From positions 248,001-312,000 of the forward strand of contig NZ_NFHL01000003.1 in NCBI RefSeq assembly GCF_002161355.1: DNA of 64,000 nt, read 5' to 3'. The notes beneath the pieces are model-generated. The model was not told where the DNA came from. It saw only the letters and a program-made list of their open reading frames with translations, and did no database searches. The translations under genes and the position numbers were made by a program. This document shows, in pieces, positions 8,526-17,848 of the stretch. Origin of the DNA: Lachnoclostridium sp. An76. GTDB lineage: Bacteria; Bacillota; Clostridia; Lachnospirales; Lachnospiraceae. The number at the start of each line of letters is the position of its first letter. Position 1 is the stretch's first letter.

Positions 8526-9962
8526 TTGAAAAAATCAGTAACTTTATCAGCAATCCTACTCTTTATCCTTATCTTCTGCCCGGTATGCGTCCAGGCAGCG
8601 GAAAACGCGCAGGATGCCGCAGTCCCTGTCTGGCTGTGCATCCCATTTGCAGGGCTGCTGCTCTGCATCGCCATCATGCCGCTTATCAAAGAGGAATGGT
8701 GGGGCAGCCATCAGCCTCTCGCGGTGGCTTTCTGGATCCTTGTTATGGCGGTCCCGTTCGCCCTTTACTACGGGGCGGGACAGATGGCGGAAACCGTACT
8801 GGAGTGTGCGGTAAATGATTATCTGACATTTATCATCCTGTTGTTCGGACTGTTCTGCGTATCCGGCAACATCACAATGGAAGGGGATTTCGCGGGCTCT
8901 CCCAGGATCAACACCGGACTTCTCGTCCTCGGGACTCTGTTGGCGAGCTGCATCGGTACCACAGGCGCCAGCATGCTCATGGTCCGTCCCGTTCTGAAAA
9001 TGAACTCCTGGAGAAGAAGAAAAGCGCATATCATGGTGTTCTTCATTTTCCTCGTGTCCAACATGGGCGGGATCCTGACCCCGATCGGCGATCCGCCGCT
9101 GCTGATGGGATTTATGCGCGGCATCCCGTTCTTCTGGAGCCTGCATCTGTTCCCGGTCCTTCTCTTTAATATGGTGATCCTTCTTTTTATCTTTTATCAA
9201 GTGGACAAGAGGATGTACCGCAGGGACATCGCGGAAGGCAGGAAGCCGGATATCAGCAGGCCCGGGACCCGCTTCCGGATCGACGGACTGCACAATCTCG
9301 TCTTCCTCGTCATGATCGTGGGCGCTGTCATCTTAAGCGGCGTGCTCCCGGGGATGAAGGCGTTCCAGGACGGCGCGGGGAATGTACTCGGCATCCATAT
9401 CTTCGGAGATGTGAGCTTAAGTTTTCCTTCCCTCATTGAGATCGCGATCATCCTCGCGGCGGCGTTTCTCTCATTCCGCACTACGCCAAAGGATGTGCGG
9501 ACGCGGAACCACTTTACCTGGGGACCGATCCAGGAGGTGGCGGTGCTGTTCATCGGGATCTTCATCACCATGCAGCCTGCCCTGATGCTTCTGAGGCAGG
9601 TCGGGCCGAACCTCGGTCTGGAGCAGCCCTGGCAGCTCTTCTGGTCCACGGGCGCTCTGTCCAGTTTCCTGGATAATACGCCTACCTACCTGGTCTTCCT
9701 CACAACAGCGGGAACACTCGGGTTTACAAGCGGGATCGCGACCAGCCTGGGCACCATACCTGTGCATCTGCTCTCAGCGATCTCGTGCGGAGCTGTATTT
9801 ATGGGCGCGAATACATATATCGGGAACGCCCCGAACTTCATGGTCAAGTCGATCTCTGACGAAAACGGTGTAAACATGCCGTCTTTCTTCGGATACATGC
9901 TCTGGTCAGTAGGGATCCTGATCCCGGTATTTCTGCTGGACACATTGATTTTCTTTTTGTAA
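8526..9962 (+). CDS. NhaD-like sodium:proton antiporter
   Basis: A polytopic membrane protein of the ion-transporter superfamily (NhaD/ArsB/CitMHS-like). It has about eleven hydrophobic segments and the two conserved half-site motifs GTTGASMLMVRP and TPIGDPPL. I set the start at the TTG 8526-8528 because GGAGGTGA lies 5 nt upstream; this gives 478 residues and a signal-like first segment (KKSVTLSAILLF, ending near VQAAE). Earlier in-frame codons lack a ribosome site. Such proteins usually exchange Na+ for H+, but related ones carry dicarboxylates, so the substrate is inferred. It is followed after 15 nt by a cytidylate-kinase-like gene and shares its promoter. Confidence 0.82.
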   Translation: MKKSVTLSAILLFILIFCPVCVQAAENAQDAAVPVWLCIPFAGLLLCIAIMPLIKEEWWGSHQPLAVAFWILVMAVPFALYYGAGQMAETVLECAVNDYLTFIILLFGLFCVSGNITMEGDFAGSPRINTGLLVLGTLLASCIGTTGASMLMVRPVLKMNSWRRRKAHIMVFFIFLVSNMGGILTPIGDPPLLMGFMRGIPFFWSLHLFPVLLFNMVILLFIFYQVDKRMYRRDIAEGRKPDISRPGTRFRIDGLHNLVFLVMIVGAVILSGVLPGMKAFQDGAGNVLGIHIFGDVSLSFPSLIEIAIILAAAFLSFRTTPKDVRTRNHFTWGPIQEVAVLFIGIFITMQPALMLLRQVGPNLGLEQPWQLFWSTGALSSFLDNTPTYLVFLTTAGTLGFTSGIATSLGTIPVHLLSAISCGAVFMGANTYIGNAPNFMVKSISDENGVNMPSFFGYMLWSVGILIPVFLLDTLIFFL

Positions 9963-9977
9963 GGAGGGTGGTCGGAT

Positions 9978-10973
9978 ATGCAGGAAAATGAAAAGAAATA
10001 TATGGAGCTCGCAAACCGTATCTATGACCTGGACGCGGAAGTTTACGACAGTGTCGGCTCTGCGCTTGGAAGGACATTCACCGGTGACAGGGAAAATACA
10101 ATAAGGAATCTGTGTACGTTGATGATGACCAAACCGGACGGTCACCTCTTACGGAGCGAGCTCGCCCTGATCAGCAATATGGCAAGGACCATTAAAGATA
10201 AGAAAAAAAGACATCTGATGATGTCTGAATACGACAACATCCTGAAGCAGATCGAAGAACTCCCTGATGTCTTTGGGAAAGTGGATATCGTGGACCTGGC
10301 AAGGGCTGAACTGAACCTCAGTGCCCGGAAGCAGCCTTCCGGGGACGACCATCTGGTCATCTGCATCAGCAGGACGCAGGGAAGCGCGGGAAATGATATC
10401 GGATTTGAACTGGCGGATGATCTGCACATTAACTATTATGATGTTGAGATCTTCAACCAGGTGCTCACCCGCCTGGAGGCGGAAAAAGGCTCTGTCACTG
10501 ATGCGGAGACGGAAAGTTTCGCCGGTTTTGACAAATACAGGAAGCGCTCGTTCCGGCTTAATACCTGGTTCCGGGAATTCAACCGCTACCACGGGCTTCC
10601 CAGACAGGACGCCGTCTTTTTCAATATGAGCGACCTGATCTGTAATCTCGCCCGGACAGAGGACTGTGTGATCATGGGCCGGTGCGCGGATTCGATCCTC
10701 TCGAATAACCATATCCCGCACATCAGCCTCTTTATCAGCGCGCCGTTCTCACAGCGCGTCCAGAGGATCATGGCGGCGAAAAACATGGACCTGCGCCATG
10801 CGTCCCGGTTCCTGAAACGGATGGACCGGCAGCATAAGAAATACTATGACTTTTACACTTACGGACGCTGGGGCAGGCCGGAGAACTATGACCTGTGCAT
10901 CAACAGCGCCAATTACGGCATACGGGAGACGATCGATCTGATCGAGAGGTTGATCGACCAGAAAAAGAAGTGA
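9978..10973 (+). CDS. Cytidylate-kinase-like family protein with extra N-terminal domain
   Basis: Residues about 118-331 match the cytidylate-kinase-like family (ISRTQGSAGNDIG, then YYDVEIFN, VIMGRCAD and an Arg/Lys-rich lid MDRQHKKYYDFY). The nucleotide loop lacks a standard GxxxxGKS/T Lys, as is usual for this subfamily, so kinase activity is uncertain. Residues 1-115 form a separate helical domain I do not recognise. GGAGG precedes the ATG. Pairing with an antiporter suggests a regulatory or signalling role, but this is inference. Confidence 0.75.
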   Translation: MQENEKKYMELANRIYDLDAEVYDSVGSALGRTFTGDRENTIRNLCTLMMTKPDGHLLRSELALISNMARTIKDKKKRHLMMSEYDNILKQIEELPDVFGKVDIVDLARAELNLSARKQPSGDDHLVICISRTQGSAGNDIGFELADDLHINYYDVEIFNQVLTRLEAEKGSVTDAETESFAGFDKYRKRSFRLNTWFREFNRYHGLPRQDAVFFNMSDLICNLARTEDCVIMGRCADSILSNNHIPHISLFISAPFSQRVQRIMAAKNMDLRHASRFLKRMDRQHKKYYDFYTYGRWGRPENYDLCINSANYGIRETIDLIERLIDQKKK

Positions 10974-11004
10974 TCAGGCTGCACGCTGAAAACAGCGGCT
11001 TAAA

Positions 11005-11058
11005 AAGAAGGGACAGACAAGCGGTATTTTCTCCCCCGCATTTGTCTGCCCCTTCTTT
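11005..11058. terminator. Bidirectional terminator
   Basis: AAGAAGGGACAGACAA (11005-11020) pairs with TTGTCTGCCCCTTCTT (11042-11057) with one mismatch; A-rich and T-rich flanks serve both strands. It separates the convergent kinase-like and LacI genes. Confidence 0.85.
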
Positions 11059-11060
11059 TC

Positions 11061-12065
11061 TCACAGGGTAGTTCCCCTGTACTTCACAATATTTTTAAAT
11101 ACAACCTCTGTCTCTTTTTTCTTACCATCCAGAACCTGCAGCATCTCCTCCATCACCCGCACGCCTTCTTCGTAAGCCGGTGTAATAATTGCGGACACTG
11201 GCGGGGTGGCAAGCTGGGTCCACCCTTCCGGATCAAATCCGATCAGTCCGAGCCTGTCCGAAAACAGTTCGATATAGTTCGGGAACTGCCGGATCGCCTG
11301 ATATACAACCTTCAGCGTATGCGGGGAAACGACAAAGATCAGCGTCTTCTTATTCAGATCCACACTCTCACTGAGCACTTCGTAAACTTCCTCAGATTTT
11401 GTGTCCGGATTCAGATATATTGTATTTCCGTCCATCCCGGAATCCTGAAGCGCATCCCGGAATCCTCTTGACGTCTCAAATCCAATGCCGAAATCACTTT
11501 CTTCATTGAAAATAATAATAAAGGTCTCATACCCCTTTTTAACGCAGTCCGTGATCACCTTATATACACTCTCATAATTATTTTCCTTCACGTATCTTCC
11601 CGTATATTCGTAAGGTCTTGATCCCAGATACACGATGGGTTTACGCTTCTTTTCCAAATCCTGTGCCAGCATGCCGAAACGATATGTCGCCTGAATAATA
11701 AATCCCTCAACGCCCATCCGCATCATGCGCTCAACATATTCCTGTTCTGATTTAAACAGCATCTCGCTGCTTCCCGGAAGGATCTGAAAGTCTCTGGCGC
11801 TGGCCGCGTCCTCCATGCCTTTTAGCGCTTTTGCACAGTATGGATCTGAGATGTCTCCCAGGATAACCCCGATCAGTCCGGTACTTTTCGACTTCATCGC
11901 TCTCGCTGCCGCACTCGGCTCATATCCGGTCTCGTCAATGATCCGCTGAATCCTCTGCTGAGTATCCTCAGACATTTTGTGAGTTTTCCCGTTAAGGAAA
12001 AACGATACTGTTGTTTTTGATACTCCCGCCCGTTCTGCTATCTCATTTATTGTCAACTTGCTCAT
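11061..12065 (-). CDS. LacI-family regulator, probably of the GAG locus
   Basis: A 334-residue LacI/GalR protein with helix-turn-helix MSKLTINEIAERAGVSKTTV and a sugar-binding domain. The ATG at 12063-12065 follows GAGG by 7 nt; the longer frame begins with a TTG too close to that site. It is the last gene of the minus-strand GAG cluster, just after hepC. It is a good candidate to bind the AGTAAA-N4-TTTACT operators at 17680-17697 and 23416-23441, and possibly an imperfect copy before itself; this is inferred from position and family. The effector would be a GAG-derived sugar phosphate. Confidence 0.9.
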   Translation of the reverse strand: MSKLTINEIAERAGVSKTTVSFFLNGKTHKMSEDTQQRIQRIIDETGYEPSAAARAMKSKSTGLIGVILGDISDPYCAKALKGMEDAASARDFQILPGSSEMLFKSEQEYVERMMRMGVEGFIIQATYRFGMLAQDLEKKRKPIVYLGSRPYEYTGRYVKENNYESVYKVITDCVKKGYETFIIIFNEESDFGIGFETSRGFRDALQDSGMDGNTIYLNPDTKSEEVYEVLSESVDLNKKTLIFVVSPHTLKVVYQAIRQFPNYIELFSDRLGLIGFDPEGWTQLATPPVSAIITPAYEEGVRVMEEMLQVLDGKKKETEVVFKNIVKYRGTTL

Positions 12066-12131
12066 ATTCAAACCTCGTACTTCATCTTCCTGTTTTTAAA
12101 TACTGAAGCGGAAAAAACTTCTATCTGATAT

Positions 12132-12147
12132 AGTAACACGATTTAGT
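12132..12147. promoter_or_regulatory. Imperfect copy of the GAG operator before the LacI gene
   Basis: AGTAAC-ACGA-TTTAGT differs from the AGTAAA-N4-TTTACT palindrome by one base in each half and has the same 4-nt centre. It lies 67 nt upstream of the LacI start, which would fit weak autoregulation. I see no convincing promoter aligned with it. Confidence 0.35.
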
Positions 12148-12212
12148 AATAAACTGAATCATTTTTTTATGTTACAGAGATTTGAACAATGATTTCCCTT
12201 TCGCGCTAATGA

Positions 12213-14210
12213 TCAGTTTTTCAGCCTCAATATATTGACAGTGTTGCCTTTTTTGCGGATTGCAGCCGCTTTTCCATAAACCGGAACGTCCTGGCATGTA
12301 TAAACCTTCCCGCCCCGGAACGTCTCATGGTTCCAGATAAGGAATACGACCGATCCTCCCGATGTGAATGTAAACTCCCGTGCAAACACAACATCCTCCG
12401 ACACAGGTTCTTCTCTCCCGTATTGAAATACCGGAACCTTCTGCACAGAAATATTTCCATCAGCTATGACCGTCATATCTGAGAGCTGATTTTCAAATGT
12501 ACGTTCCTTTATAAGACAGATACTTTCTTCCAACTCATTATACCGCGGGGAGACCACGCATGACTCCATTTTCAATGCTTCTTCCCCATATATCTTCAGC
12601 CTCACGTCCGCCGAGGACATTTCCAGGCATAACATCTCTTCTGCCTTATCCACGCTGACATCCGGGCTGCAGTGGAAATACTGCTTCACACTGTGCATAC
12701 CGTCATAAGCGATATCATCCACGATCATCCAGACCCCTTCGTCAGATACCATGACTTTCCTGACAACGCTGCAGTTTTTCCCTTTTTCAAGGACAGCACG
12801 ATAGGACATCTCCGCATAATGTATCCCATCCTTTTCCTTATAATAATTCTTCATGGCATCCGGGTAACTCTTAAATCCCCATGCTCCCGTGGGAACTGCC
12901 ATTGATCTGTCATCGATCACACATACATTGTGAGCCTGCGCGCTTTTTAACATCGGTCTGACAGGTTCATCCTCACGGTAGGAATACCTTCCGCTGTCCA
13001 CGAAAAACGCGCGGCCGCCGTGATACAACGATATATGAGTCAGATCCGCATGTCCGTGGCTGCTGCCCAGCGGACCACATGTGAGCCAGGTATAATCCGC
13101 ATATTCGGACCAGTTGTTTCTGAAATAAATATTTCCGGTATCAACTTCATTTAAGGTAAGTTCAGACGGGACTTGTTTCTCCATGGCATTGTACATCTTC
13201 ACACCCTGCATACCGAGCAGCCAGACGCTGTCCAGATCAGGCGTGTCATATCCCATCATCCGGAACTCTCCGTTTCCGGTCAGAACTGCCGCTTTTACCA
13301 GCACATCCCTGACATCTGTCACATCGCTGTCACACTGGGCGCACTGCCGATGATCCGGTCCGGCGGCAAACATTACATAACGCGCCATCCTGGCTGCTTT
13401 TTCTTCCAGCCACTCTATCCTGATATCAAGAAACCGACAGATACGAAGCAGTTTCACAGAACACAGAAGGACTTCCATATGATACATGATCGACTGCTCC
13501 CAGTGTCCGCCGTCGTCCATGACCTGAAGTTCCAGCTGTGTTTCCAGCTCTTTCCACGCCCATTCTTCCAGACCGTTCTGCGGCAGTTCTTCACCGAACA
13601 GCATGTATCCCATACATATGGAGGTAGTCTGGAGAACTCCCCAGTTGCTCAGAGTATATTTTCTGATATACCTCTTCTGCATGTTTAAGTACTGTTCTCT
13701 TATACTGCTGATAATCTTTTCAGTTTCCTCTTTACTGAGCAGATGGCTCCCGGTCAGATGGAGCAGGAGAAACTGCCAGCTCATGCAGCGTATCCCTGTG
13801 TCGATCGTTCTGGTCGTCTCTGTTCCTTCTTCTTTTATCTCGTTATTCTGGATCCAGTGAAAAAGATACCAGCGGAGTTTTTCCACATAACTTGTGTCCT
13901 CCGTAAGACAGTATGCCAGATAAAGTTTATACATATAATCATGACGGTTCAGCATATAGACCCACTCAGGATCTCCGTTCGGAGTCCTGTCCCACTCCAT
14001 CTTTTCCAGATGATAAGGCGTTTCACAAGGTTCCATATCCCATCTGTCCACAAAACGGAATGTCTGGTCCTTAAGCTCGCCGGCGCGCTTAAGGAGTTCA
14101 TCTGTCTCAGCCCCGCAGTACTCCCGCAGATAGCGGACAGCAGCCTGTGTATCAAACTTTTTCACATAATCCTCTGCCAGAGCAGTAAAACTACTGTATT
14201 TATCCTTCAC
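12213..14210 (-). CDS. hepC: Cytoplasmic heparinase II/III-like lyase or hydrolase
   Basis: A 665-residue protein without signal peptide. It has an alpha/alpha-toroid N-terminal half and a beta-sandwich heparinase II/III domain with the conserved SSHGHADL motif (His385, His387) and FVDSGRYSY. I chose the GTG at 14208-14210 because AAGGAG lies 9 nt upstream. The gene closes the order ugl-IIB-IIC-IID-hepC, the same as in the streptococcal GAG cluster, where this position holds a PL12-type hepC. It would act on imported, phosphorylated unsaturated oligosaccharides. The exact substrate cannot be read from sequence. Confidence 0.82.
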   Translation of the reverse strand: MKDKYSSFTALAEDYVKKFDTQAAVRYLREYCGAETDELLKRAGELKDQTFRFVDRWDMEPCETPYHLEKMEWDRTPNGDPEWVYMLNRHDYMYKLYLAYCLTEDTSYVEKLRWYLFHWIQNNEIKEEGTETTRTIDTGIRCMSWQFLLLHLTGSHLLSKEETEKIISSIREQYLNMQKRYIRKYTLSNWGVLQTTSICMGYMLFGEELPQNGLEEWAWKELETQLELQVMDDGGHWEQSIMYHMEVLLCSVKLLRICRFLDIRIEWLEEKAARMARYVMFAAGPDHRQCAQCDSDVTDVRDVLVKAAVLTGNGEFRMMGYDTPDLDSVWLLGMQGVKMYNAMEKQVPSELTLNEVDTGNIYFRNNWSEYADYTWLTCGPLGSSHGHADLTHISLYHGGRAFFVDSGRYSYREDEPVRPMLKSAQAHNVCVIDDRSMAVPTGAWGFKSYPDAMKNYYKEKDGIHYAEMSYRAVLEKGKNCSVVRKVMVSDEGVWMIVDDIAYDGMHSVKQYFHCSPDVSVDKAEEMLCLEMSSADVRLKIYGEEALKMESCVVSPRYNELEESICLIKERTFENQLSDMTVIADGNISVQKVPVFQYGREEPVSEDVVFAREFTFTSGGSVVFLIWNHETFRGGKVYTCQDVPVYGKAAAIRKKGNTVNILRLKN

Positions 14211-14246
14211 CTTTTTCCTCTCCTTTCTGATTTTCACATAAACAGT

Positions 14247-14272
14247 AAGGAGACGCCTCGCGGCGTCTCCTT
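14247..14272 (-). other. Intercistronic hairpin between PTS IID and hepC
   Basis: AAGGAGACGCC and GGCGTCTCCTT are perfect 11-bp arms around a 4-nt loop, in the 76-nt gap between the IID stop and the hepC start. No T-run follows on the minus strand, so it may be an mRNA stability or processing element rather than a full terminator. Confidence 0.6.
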
Positions 14273-14286
14273 AAAACACATTCTTA

Positions 14287-15096
14287 CTATGCGATCAGTC
14301 CGCATACAGAAAGAAGAATACCAACAATAATTGTGAAGATAACAAGTTTGTATGTAGTCCATTTCTTCTTTTTCAGCAGATAGAACATAAGCGCGGTATA
14401 AAGTACCGGAAGCAGATTCGGCGCCACGGCGTCAAACATCGACTGGATCGCAACAACATTTTCTTCTCCTGTCGCCATTACTGTCGCATACTCCAGAGGC
14501 GTGGTTATTTTTACAAAGCTTACCGCAAGTCCGGAGATCACTGTCACACCGATCATACTTGCAACATTGGAAATCTGTTCCATCATAGAGCTGAGCTTGT
14601 CAATGATGCTTGTTCCAAGCTTCCATCCCCATACACCTGTCAGGTATTTTACCAGGAACAGAATGATATTCATTCCCAGGAAATAGAGGACCGGTCCAAG
14701 TACAAGGCCGTCGCTGGCAAGAGAAGCACCGATCGTACCGAGCAGCGGAGCCAGGCAGAACTGGACAAGTGAGTCGCCGATACCCGCCAGAGGGCCCATC
14801 AGCGCCATTTTAATGCTGCGGATCTCTTTAAACGGTGTCTTGTTCTCAAGCATTACAAGATGGAGACTTGTAATAAACGGAACGAAATGAAGGTTCGTAT
14901 TAAAGAACTCCACGTTCTCCTCCAATGCCTGCTGCAGCTTATCATCATCGTCCTTGTACATTTTACGGAGCGCCGGATAAAGCATGTTGGCATATCCAAG
15001 TCCCTGGTAATTTCCATAGTTAAATCCATTCTGCAGGAAATATGCGCGCAGGGATGTCTTAACATAATCTTTTTTGCTTAACTGATTAGATGCCAT
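14287..15096 (-). CDS. agaD: PTS mannose-family EIID component
   Basis: A 269-residue EIID subunit: a cytoplasmic N-terminal domain (SKKDYVKTSLRAYFLQNGFNYGN, MALMGPLAGIGDSL) and C-terminal membrane segments. With EIIC it forms the sugar channel. The ATG at 15094-15096 follows GGAGG at 12 nt and overlaps the end of the EIIC gene by 11 nt, so the two are probably translationally coupled. The neighbouring UGL and lyases point to unsaturated GAG disaccharides rather than mannose as substrate. The agaD name follows streptococcal practice. Confidence 0.9.
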   Translation of the reverse strand: MASNQLSKKDYVKTSLRAYFLQNGFNYGNYQGLGYANMLYPALRKMYKDDDDKLQQALEENVEFFNTNLHFVPFITSLHLVMLENKTPFKEIRSIKMALMGPLAGIGDSLVQFCLAPLLGTIGASLASDGLVLGPVLYFLGMNIILFLVKYLTGVWGWKLGTSIIDKLSSMMEQISNVASMIGVTVISGLAVSFVKITTPLEYATVMATGEENVVAIQSMFDAVAPNLLPVLYTALMFYLLKKKKWTTYKLVIFTIIVGILLSVCGLIA

Positions 15097-15871
15097 CTTC
15101 GAATTCAACCTCCACTTCTTCTACAGATTTTTCTTTCTTGCTGATGCTAAAGAATACGATCAGCGCTACTGCTGTTGCCAGGAAGGTAACACCCATTGTC
15201 GGGAGTGCCAGATAAGCAACTGCAATGTATCCCAGGATAATGAACGGGATATGCTCTTTCTTAGCCATAACATTCAGGATCATAGCAAATCCGATAGCCG
15301 GGAGCATCTTACCAGCTACACTGAGTCCTGTGTTCAGCCATTCCGGAATAAGCTCGACTACTGTCTGAAGTCCTTCGGAACTGATACCGCCTGCAAATCC
15401 GATAATGAATCCGACGATCGCGAAAATCCAGATTGTCAGATTTGCGGAAAAACGGAATTTCCTGAACTGCTTTTTCTCAAGAGCTTTAATAGCTGTTCCT
15501 GTCAGTGTTGTCGCAAACGTATAAGTTGCTGTGATCAGGAACTGGAACGCCACGGCGAACGGGAAAGATAATGAAAGCGCTGTGCTGACATCCATACCGG
15601 AATCTTTCATCGTAATAGCCAGGATCGCACCGATAATTCCAGGTCCCATCGCATTCGGCGGTACAGAACCTCCCTGAGACACTCCGAATCCCATAAATGC
15701 AAGTTCTCCTACAGCGCCCATCGCCAGACCTGTCGGAAGGTCACCGAGGATAAGGCCCACACCTGTAGCCATGACCAGACATCTGTTCGTATAGATCCCC
15801 AGCAGCATGCCGGAAAGACAGAATGCGGTCCACAAACCGATTAATACGCATTGAAGCAGTGTAATTTCCAC
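15086..15871 (-). CDS. agaW: PTS mannose/sorbose-family EIIC component
   Basis: A 261-residue integral membrane protein with the EIIC features GDLPTGLAMGAVGELAFMG and PPNAMGPGIIG. It forms the translocation channel with EIID. Its 3' end overlaps the EIID gene by 11 nt, and it follows EIIB by 18 nt. The Glu-rich tail (KEKSVEEVEVEFEDGI) is cytoplasmic. Confidence 0.92.
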   Translation of the reverse strand: MEITLLQCVLIGLWTAFCLSGMLLGIYTNRCLVMATGVGLILGDLPTGLAMGAVGELAFMGFGVSQGGSVPPNAMGPGIIGAILAITMKDSGMDVSTALSLSFPFAVAFQFLITATYTFATTLTGTAIKALEKKQFRKFRFSANLTIWIFAIVGFIIGFAGGISSEGLQTVVELIPEWLNTGLSVAGKMLPAIGFAMILNVMAKKEHIPFIILGYIAVAYLALPTMGVTFLATAVALIVFFSISKKEKSVEEVEVEFEDGI

Positions 15872-15889
15872 TTTTCTCTCCTCCTTAGA

Positions 15890-16381
15890 TTATAAATATT
15901 TATTAATATCCACTTTCGCGGTACCGTCGTCGCCGGAAGCTGTAGCCTGAGTATTGAAAGTAATGCCGTACTTATCGCGGAGTTCTCTGAGCGCAGCCTT
16001 GTCTTCCTCTCCCAGTGCGATATATTTATTCACTTCCTGCTTTCCCGGAGCATGGTGGATATTTCCAATATTAACCTCTTTTACCGGCACTCCTCCGGCG
16101 ATAAGTTTTAATGCATCTTCCGGTGTCTTGCACACGATGAAGATAATCTGTTTTGGAGATGCCTTCATAATAATGTCGCATGTATGCTGTACAGAAAAGA
16201 ATCTCATTGCGATCGTTTTCGGGACAACTGCTTTCATCAGCGTCTGCTGGATCGGATCCGTACTCGCCTCATCGTTCGCGACAATTACAGTATTGACGCC
16301 AAGTGCCTTGATCCAGATCTGACCCTGTCCGTGGATCAGTCTCTCATCAATCCTCAATGATACAATATTTGGTGTTGCCAT
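15890..16381 (-). CDS. agaV: PTS mannose/sorbose-family EIIB component
   Basis: A 163-residue cytoplasmic phosphotransfer subunit. It begins with the family signature RIDERLIHGQGQ, in which His17 carries the phosphate received from EIIA and passes it to the incoming sugar. It follows the UGL gene by 45 nt and precedes EIIC by 18 nt. GGAGGAAC lies upstream of the ATG. Its EIIA partner is encoded 8 kb away at 24543-24980. Confidence 0.92.
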   Translation of the reverse strand: MATPNIVSLRIDERLIHGQGQIWIKALGVNTVIVANDEASTDPIQQTLMKAVVPKTIAMRFFSVQHTCDIIMKASPKQIIFIVCKTPEDALKLIAGGVPVKEVNIGNIHHAPGKQEVNKYIALGEEDKAALRELRDKYGITFNTQATASGDDGTAKVDINKYL

Positions 16382-16426
16382 GATTGTTCCTCCTTCATTT
16401 TCACCTTTTCTCTTTTTCCTTTTCTT

Positions 16427-17617
16427 TTACCAATAGAGGTTCCAGTCTCTGCTGAATCTCATCAGTGCTTCCATGTAATAGTAGTCGCCCCAGATATTTC
16501 CTTCATCCACACCTTTCCCCGAATGCCAGGAGTAAACTCCGTGAAGCAGGATGGGTGATCCCGGTTCTTTCGCATCACTGACATAGTTGTCGATCAGAGA
16601 CCCGAGGATCCTGTGCATAGCGTGGCGGTAGACATCTTTATCTGCATCCATCTCCGGAAGGTATTTGAGCATTTCATGCATGCCGCATACTGCCACGGCC
16701 GCTGCAGAAGAATCCCTTGACTGTCCCGAGCCGTCTCCGAAGATCAGATCCCAATAGCACACATCGTCTTCCGGCAGTCTGTTGAGAAAATAATTCGTCA
16801 TACCTTTAAAAAGATTAAAAGCACTTTCGTTCTTCGTATAGCAGTAATTCAACGGTACACCGTAGATGCCCCATGCCTGTCCTCTTGCCCATGCCGAATC
16901 ATCGCTGTATCCCTGCCTCGTAACGCCTTTCAGCGGCTCTCCTGTCTCCGGATCAAAATAAAATGTATGGTATGCAGAGCCATCGTCCCGGATCACATTA
17001 TTACATGCTGCTGTATAATGACGTTCCGCCATCTTCCGGAAAGAATCATCACCTGTTTCATTACTTGCCCAGTAAAGAAGCGGGATATTTAACAGACAGT
17101 CAATGATCAGTCGGTAATTATCCCTGGCTCCGAGTTCTCCCCATGCCTGGATAAAACCACCTTTTTCCTGGAATCTCTCGCTTAATTTATTTGCCGCGAG
17201 GATCCCCGCCTGTCTGCCTTTTTCACTTCCTGTAACCTTATATCCGGCTACGCATGAAAGACTGTACAGGAATCCCAGATCATGGTGATCCAGCTCGATT
17301 CTTTTTTCCACACGGTTCAGGAAAGAATCAATATTCTCCTCCGCTCTCCTGCGGAAGACCTCGTCCTTTGTATACTCATAACAGAGCCACAGAAGACCGG
17401 TCCAGAACCCATCTGTCCATTCAATGTTTTCAATAACGCCATACTTCAGGTCTTTTGTGGCAGGACTGGGAAACTTTGTCCCGAAATAGTCCATATTAAT
17501 ACGGACACGCTCAACTACGCCATCCATAGCCTTTTTAACCTTTTCCTCCGTTAAAAAAGGTTCCGCAAGGTACTTTTCCCTTTTCTTCACATCTTCTACG
17601 TGAATTTTTTTAATCAT
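16427..17617 (-). CDS. ugl: GH88 unsaturated glucuronyl hydrolase
   Basis: A 396-residue alpha/alpha-barrel enzyme of glycoside hydrolase family 88, which removes the 4,5-unsaturated uronic acid left at the non-reducing end by polysaccharide lyases. The two conserved Asp are visible: D113 in HHDLGF and D173 in IIDCLLNIPLL. There is no signal peptide, so it acts on imported disaccharide. I set the start at the ATG 17615-17617, 5 nt after GGAG; a longer frame reaches 17728 but runs through the operator and promoter. First gene of the ugl-IIB-IIC-IID-hepC operon. Confidence 0.92.
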   Translation of the reverse strand: MIKKIHVEDVKKREKYLAEPFLTEEKVKKAMDGVVERVRINMDYFGTKFPSPATKDLKYGVIENIEWTDGFWTGLLWLCYEYTKDEVFRRRAEENIDSFLNRVEKRIELDHHDLGFLYSLSCVAGYKVTGSEKGRQAGILAANKLSERFQEKGGFIQAWGELGARDNYRLIIDCLLNIPLLYWASNETGDDSFRKMAERHYTAACNNVIRDDGSAYHTFYFDPETGEPLKGVTRQGYSDDSAWARGQAWGIYGVPLNYCYTKNESAFNLFKGMTNYFLNRLPEDDVCYWDLIFGDGSGQSRDSSAAAVAVCGMHEMLKYLPEMDADKDVYRHAMHRILGSLIDNYVSDAKEPGSPILLHGVYSWHSGKGVDEGNIWGDYYYMEALMRFSRDWNLYW

Positions 17618-17679
17618 ACTTGCTCCTTTTCTGAATCCGATACCAGACGTCTTATGTATCCCTTCATATTGTAGATAAT

Positions 17680-17697
17680 TAGTAAATTGTTTTACTA
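17680..17697. promoter_or_regulatory. GAG operator 1 (before ugl)
   Basis: TAGTAAA-TTGT-TTTACTA is a perfect inverted repeat with a 4-nt centre. Its right edge is 8 nt from the ugl -10 box, so it covers the transcription start. The same core and placement occur at 23416-23441. Confidence 0.75.
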
Positions 17698-17705
17698 CTT
17701 TTTGT

Positions 17706-17733
17706 AGTATAACAAAAATAACTTTCAAGTCAA
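17706..17733 (-). promoter_or_regulatory. Promoter of the ugl-PTS-hepC operon
   Basis: On the minus strand TTGACT (17728-17733), a 16-nt spacer and TATACT (17706-17711) make a strong sigma-A promoter, with transcription expected near 17699. Confidence 0.8.
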
Positions 17734-17848
17734 TTAGTTTTCACTGTTTTTATTTTTTTCAGCATTATAGACATTTTTAACCACTGTTTTTTGTATATAT
17801 TTACGTATCCCCTTTAAAAAAAACAACTTTTAAATGTTCAAAAAGTCA

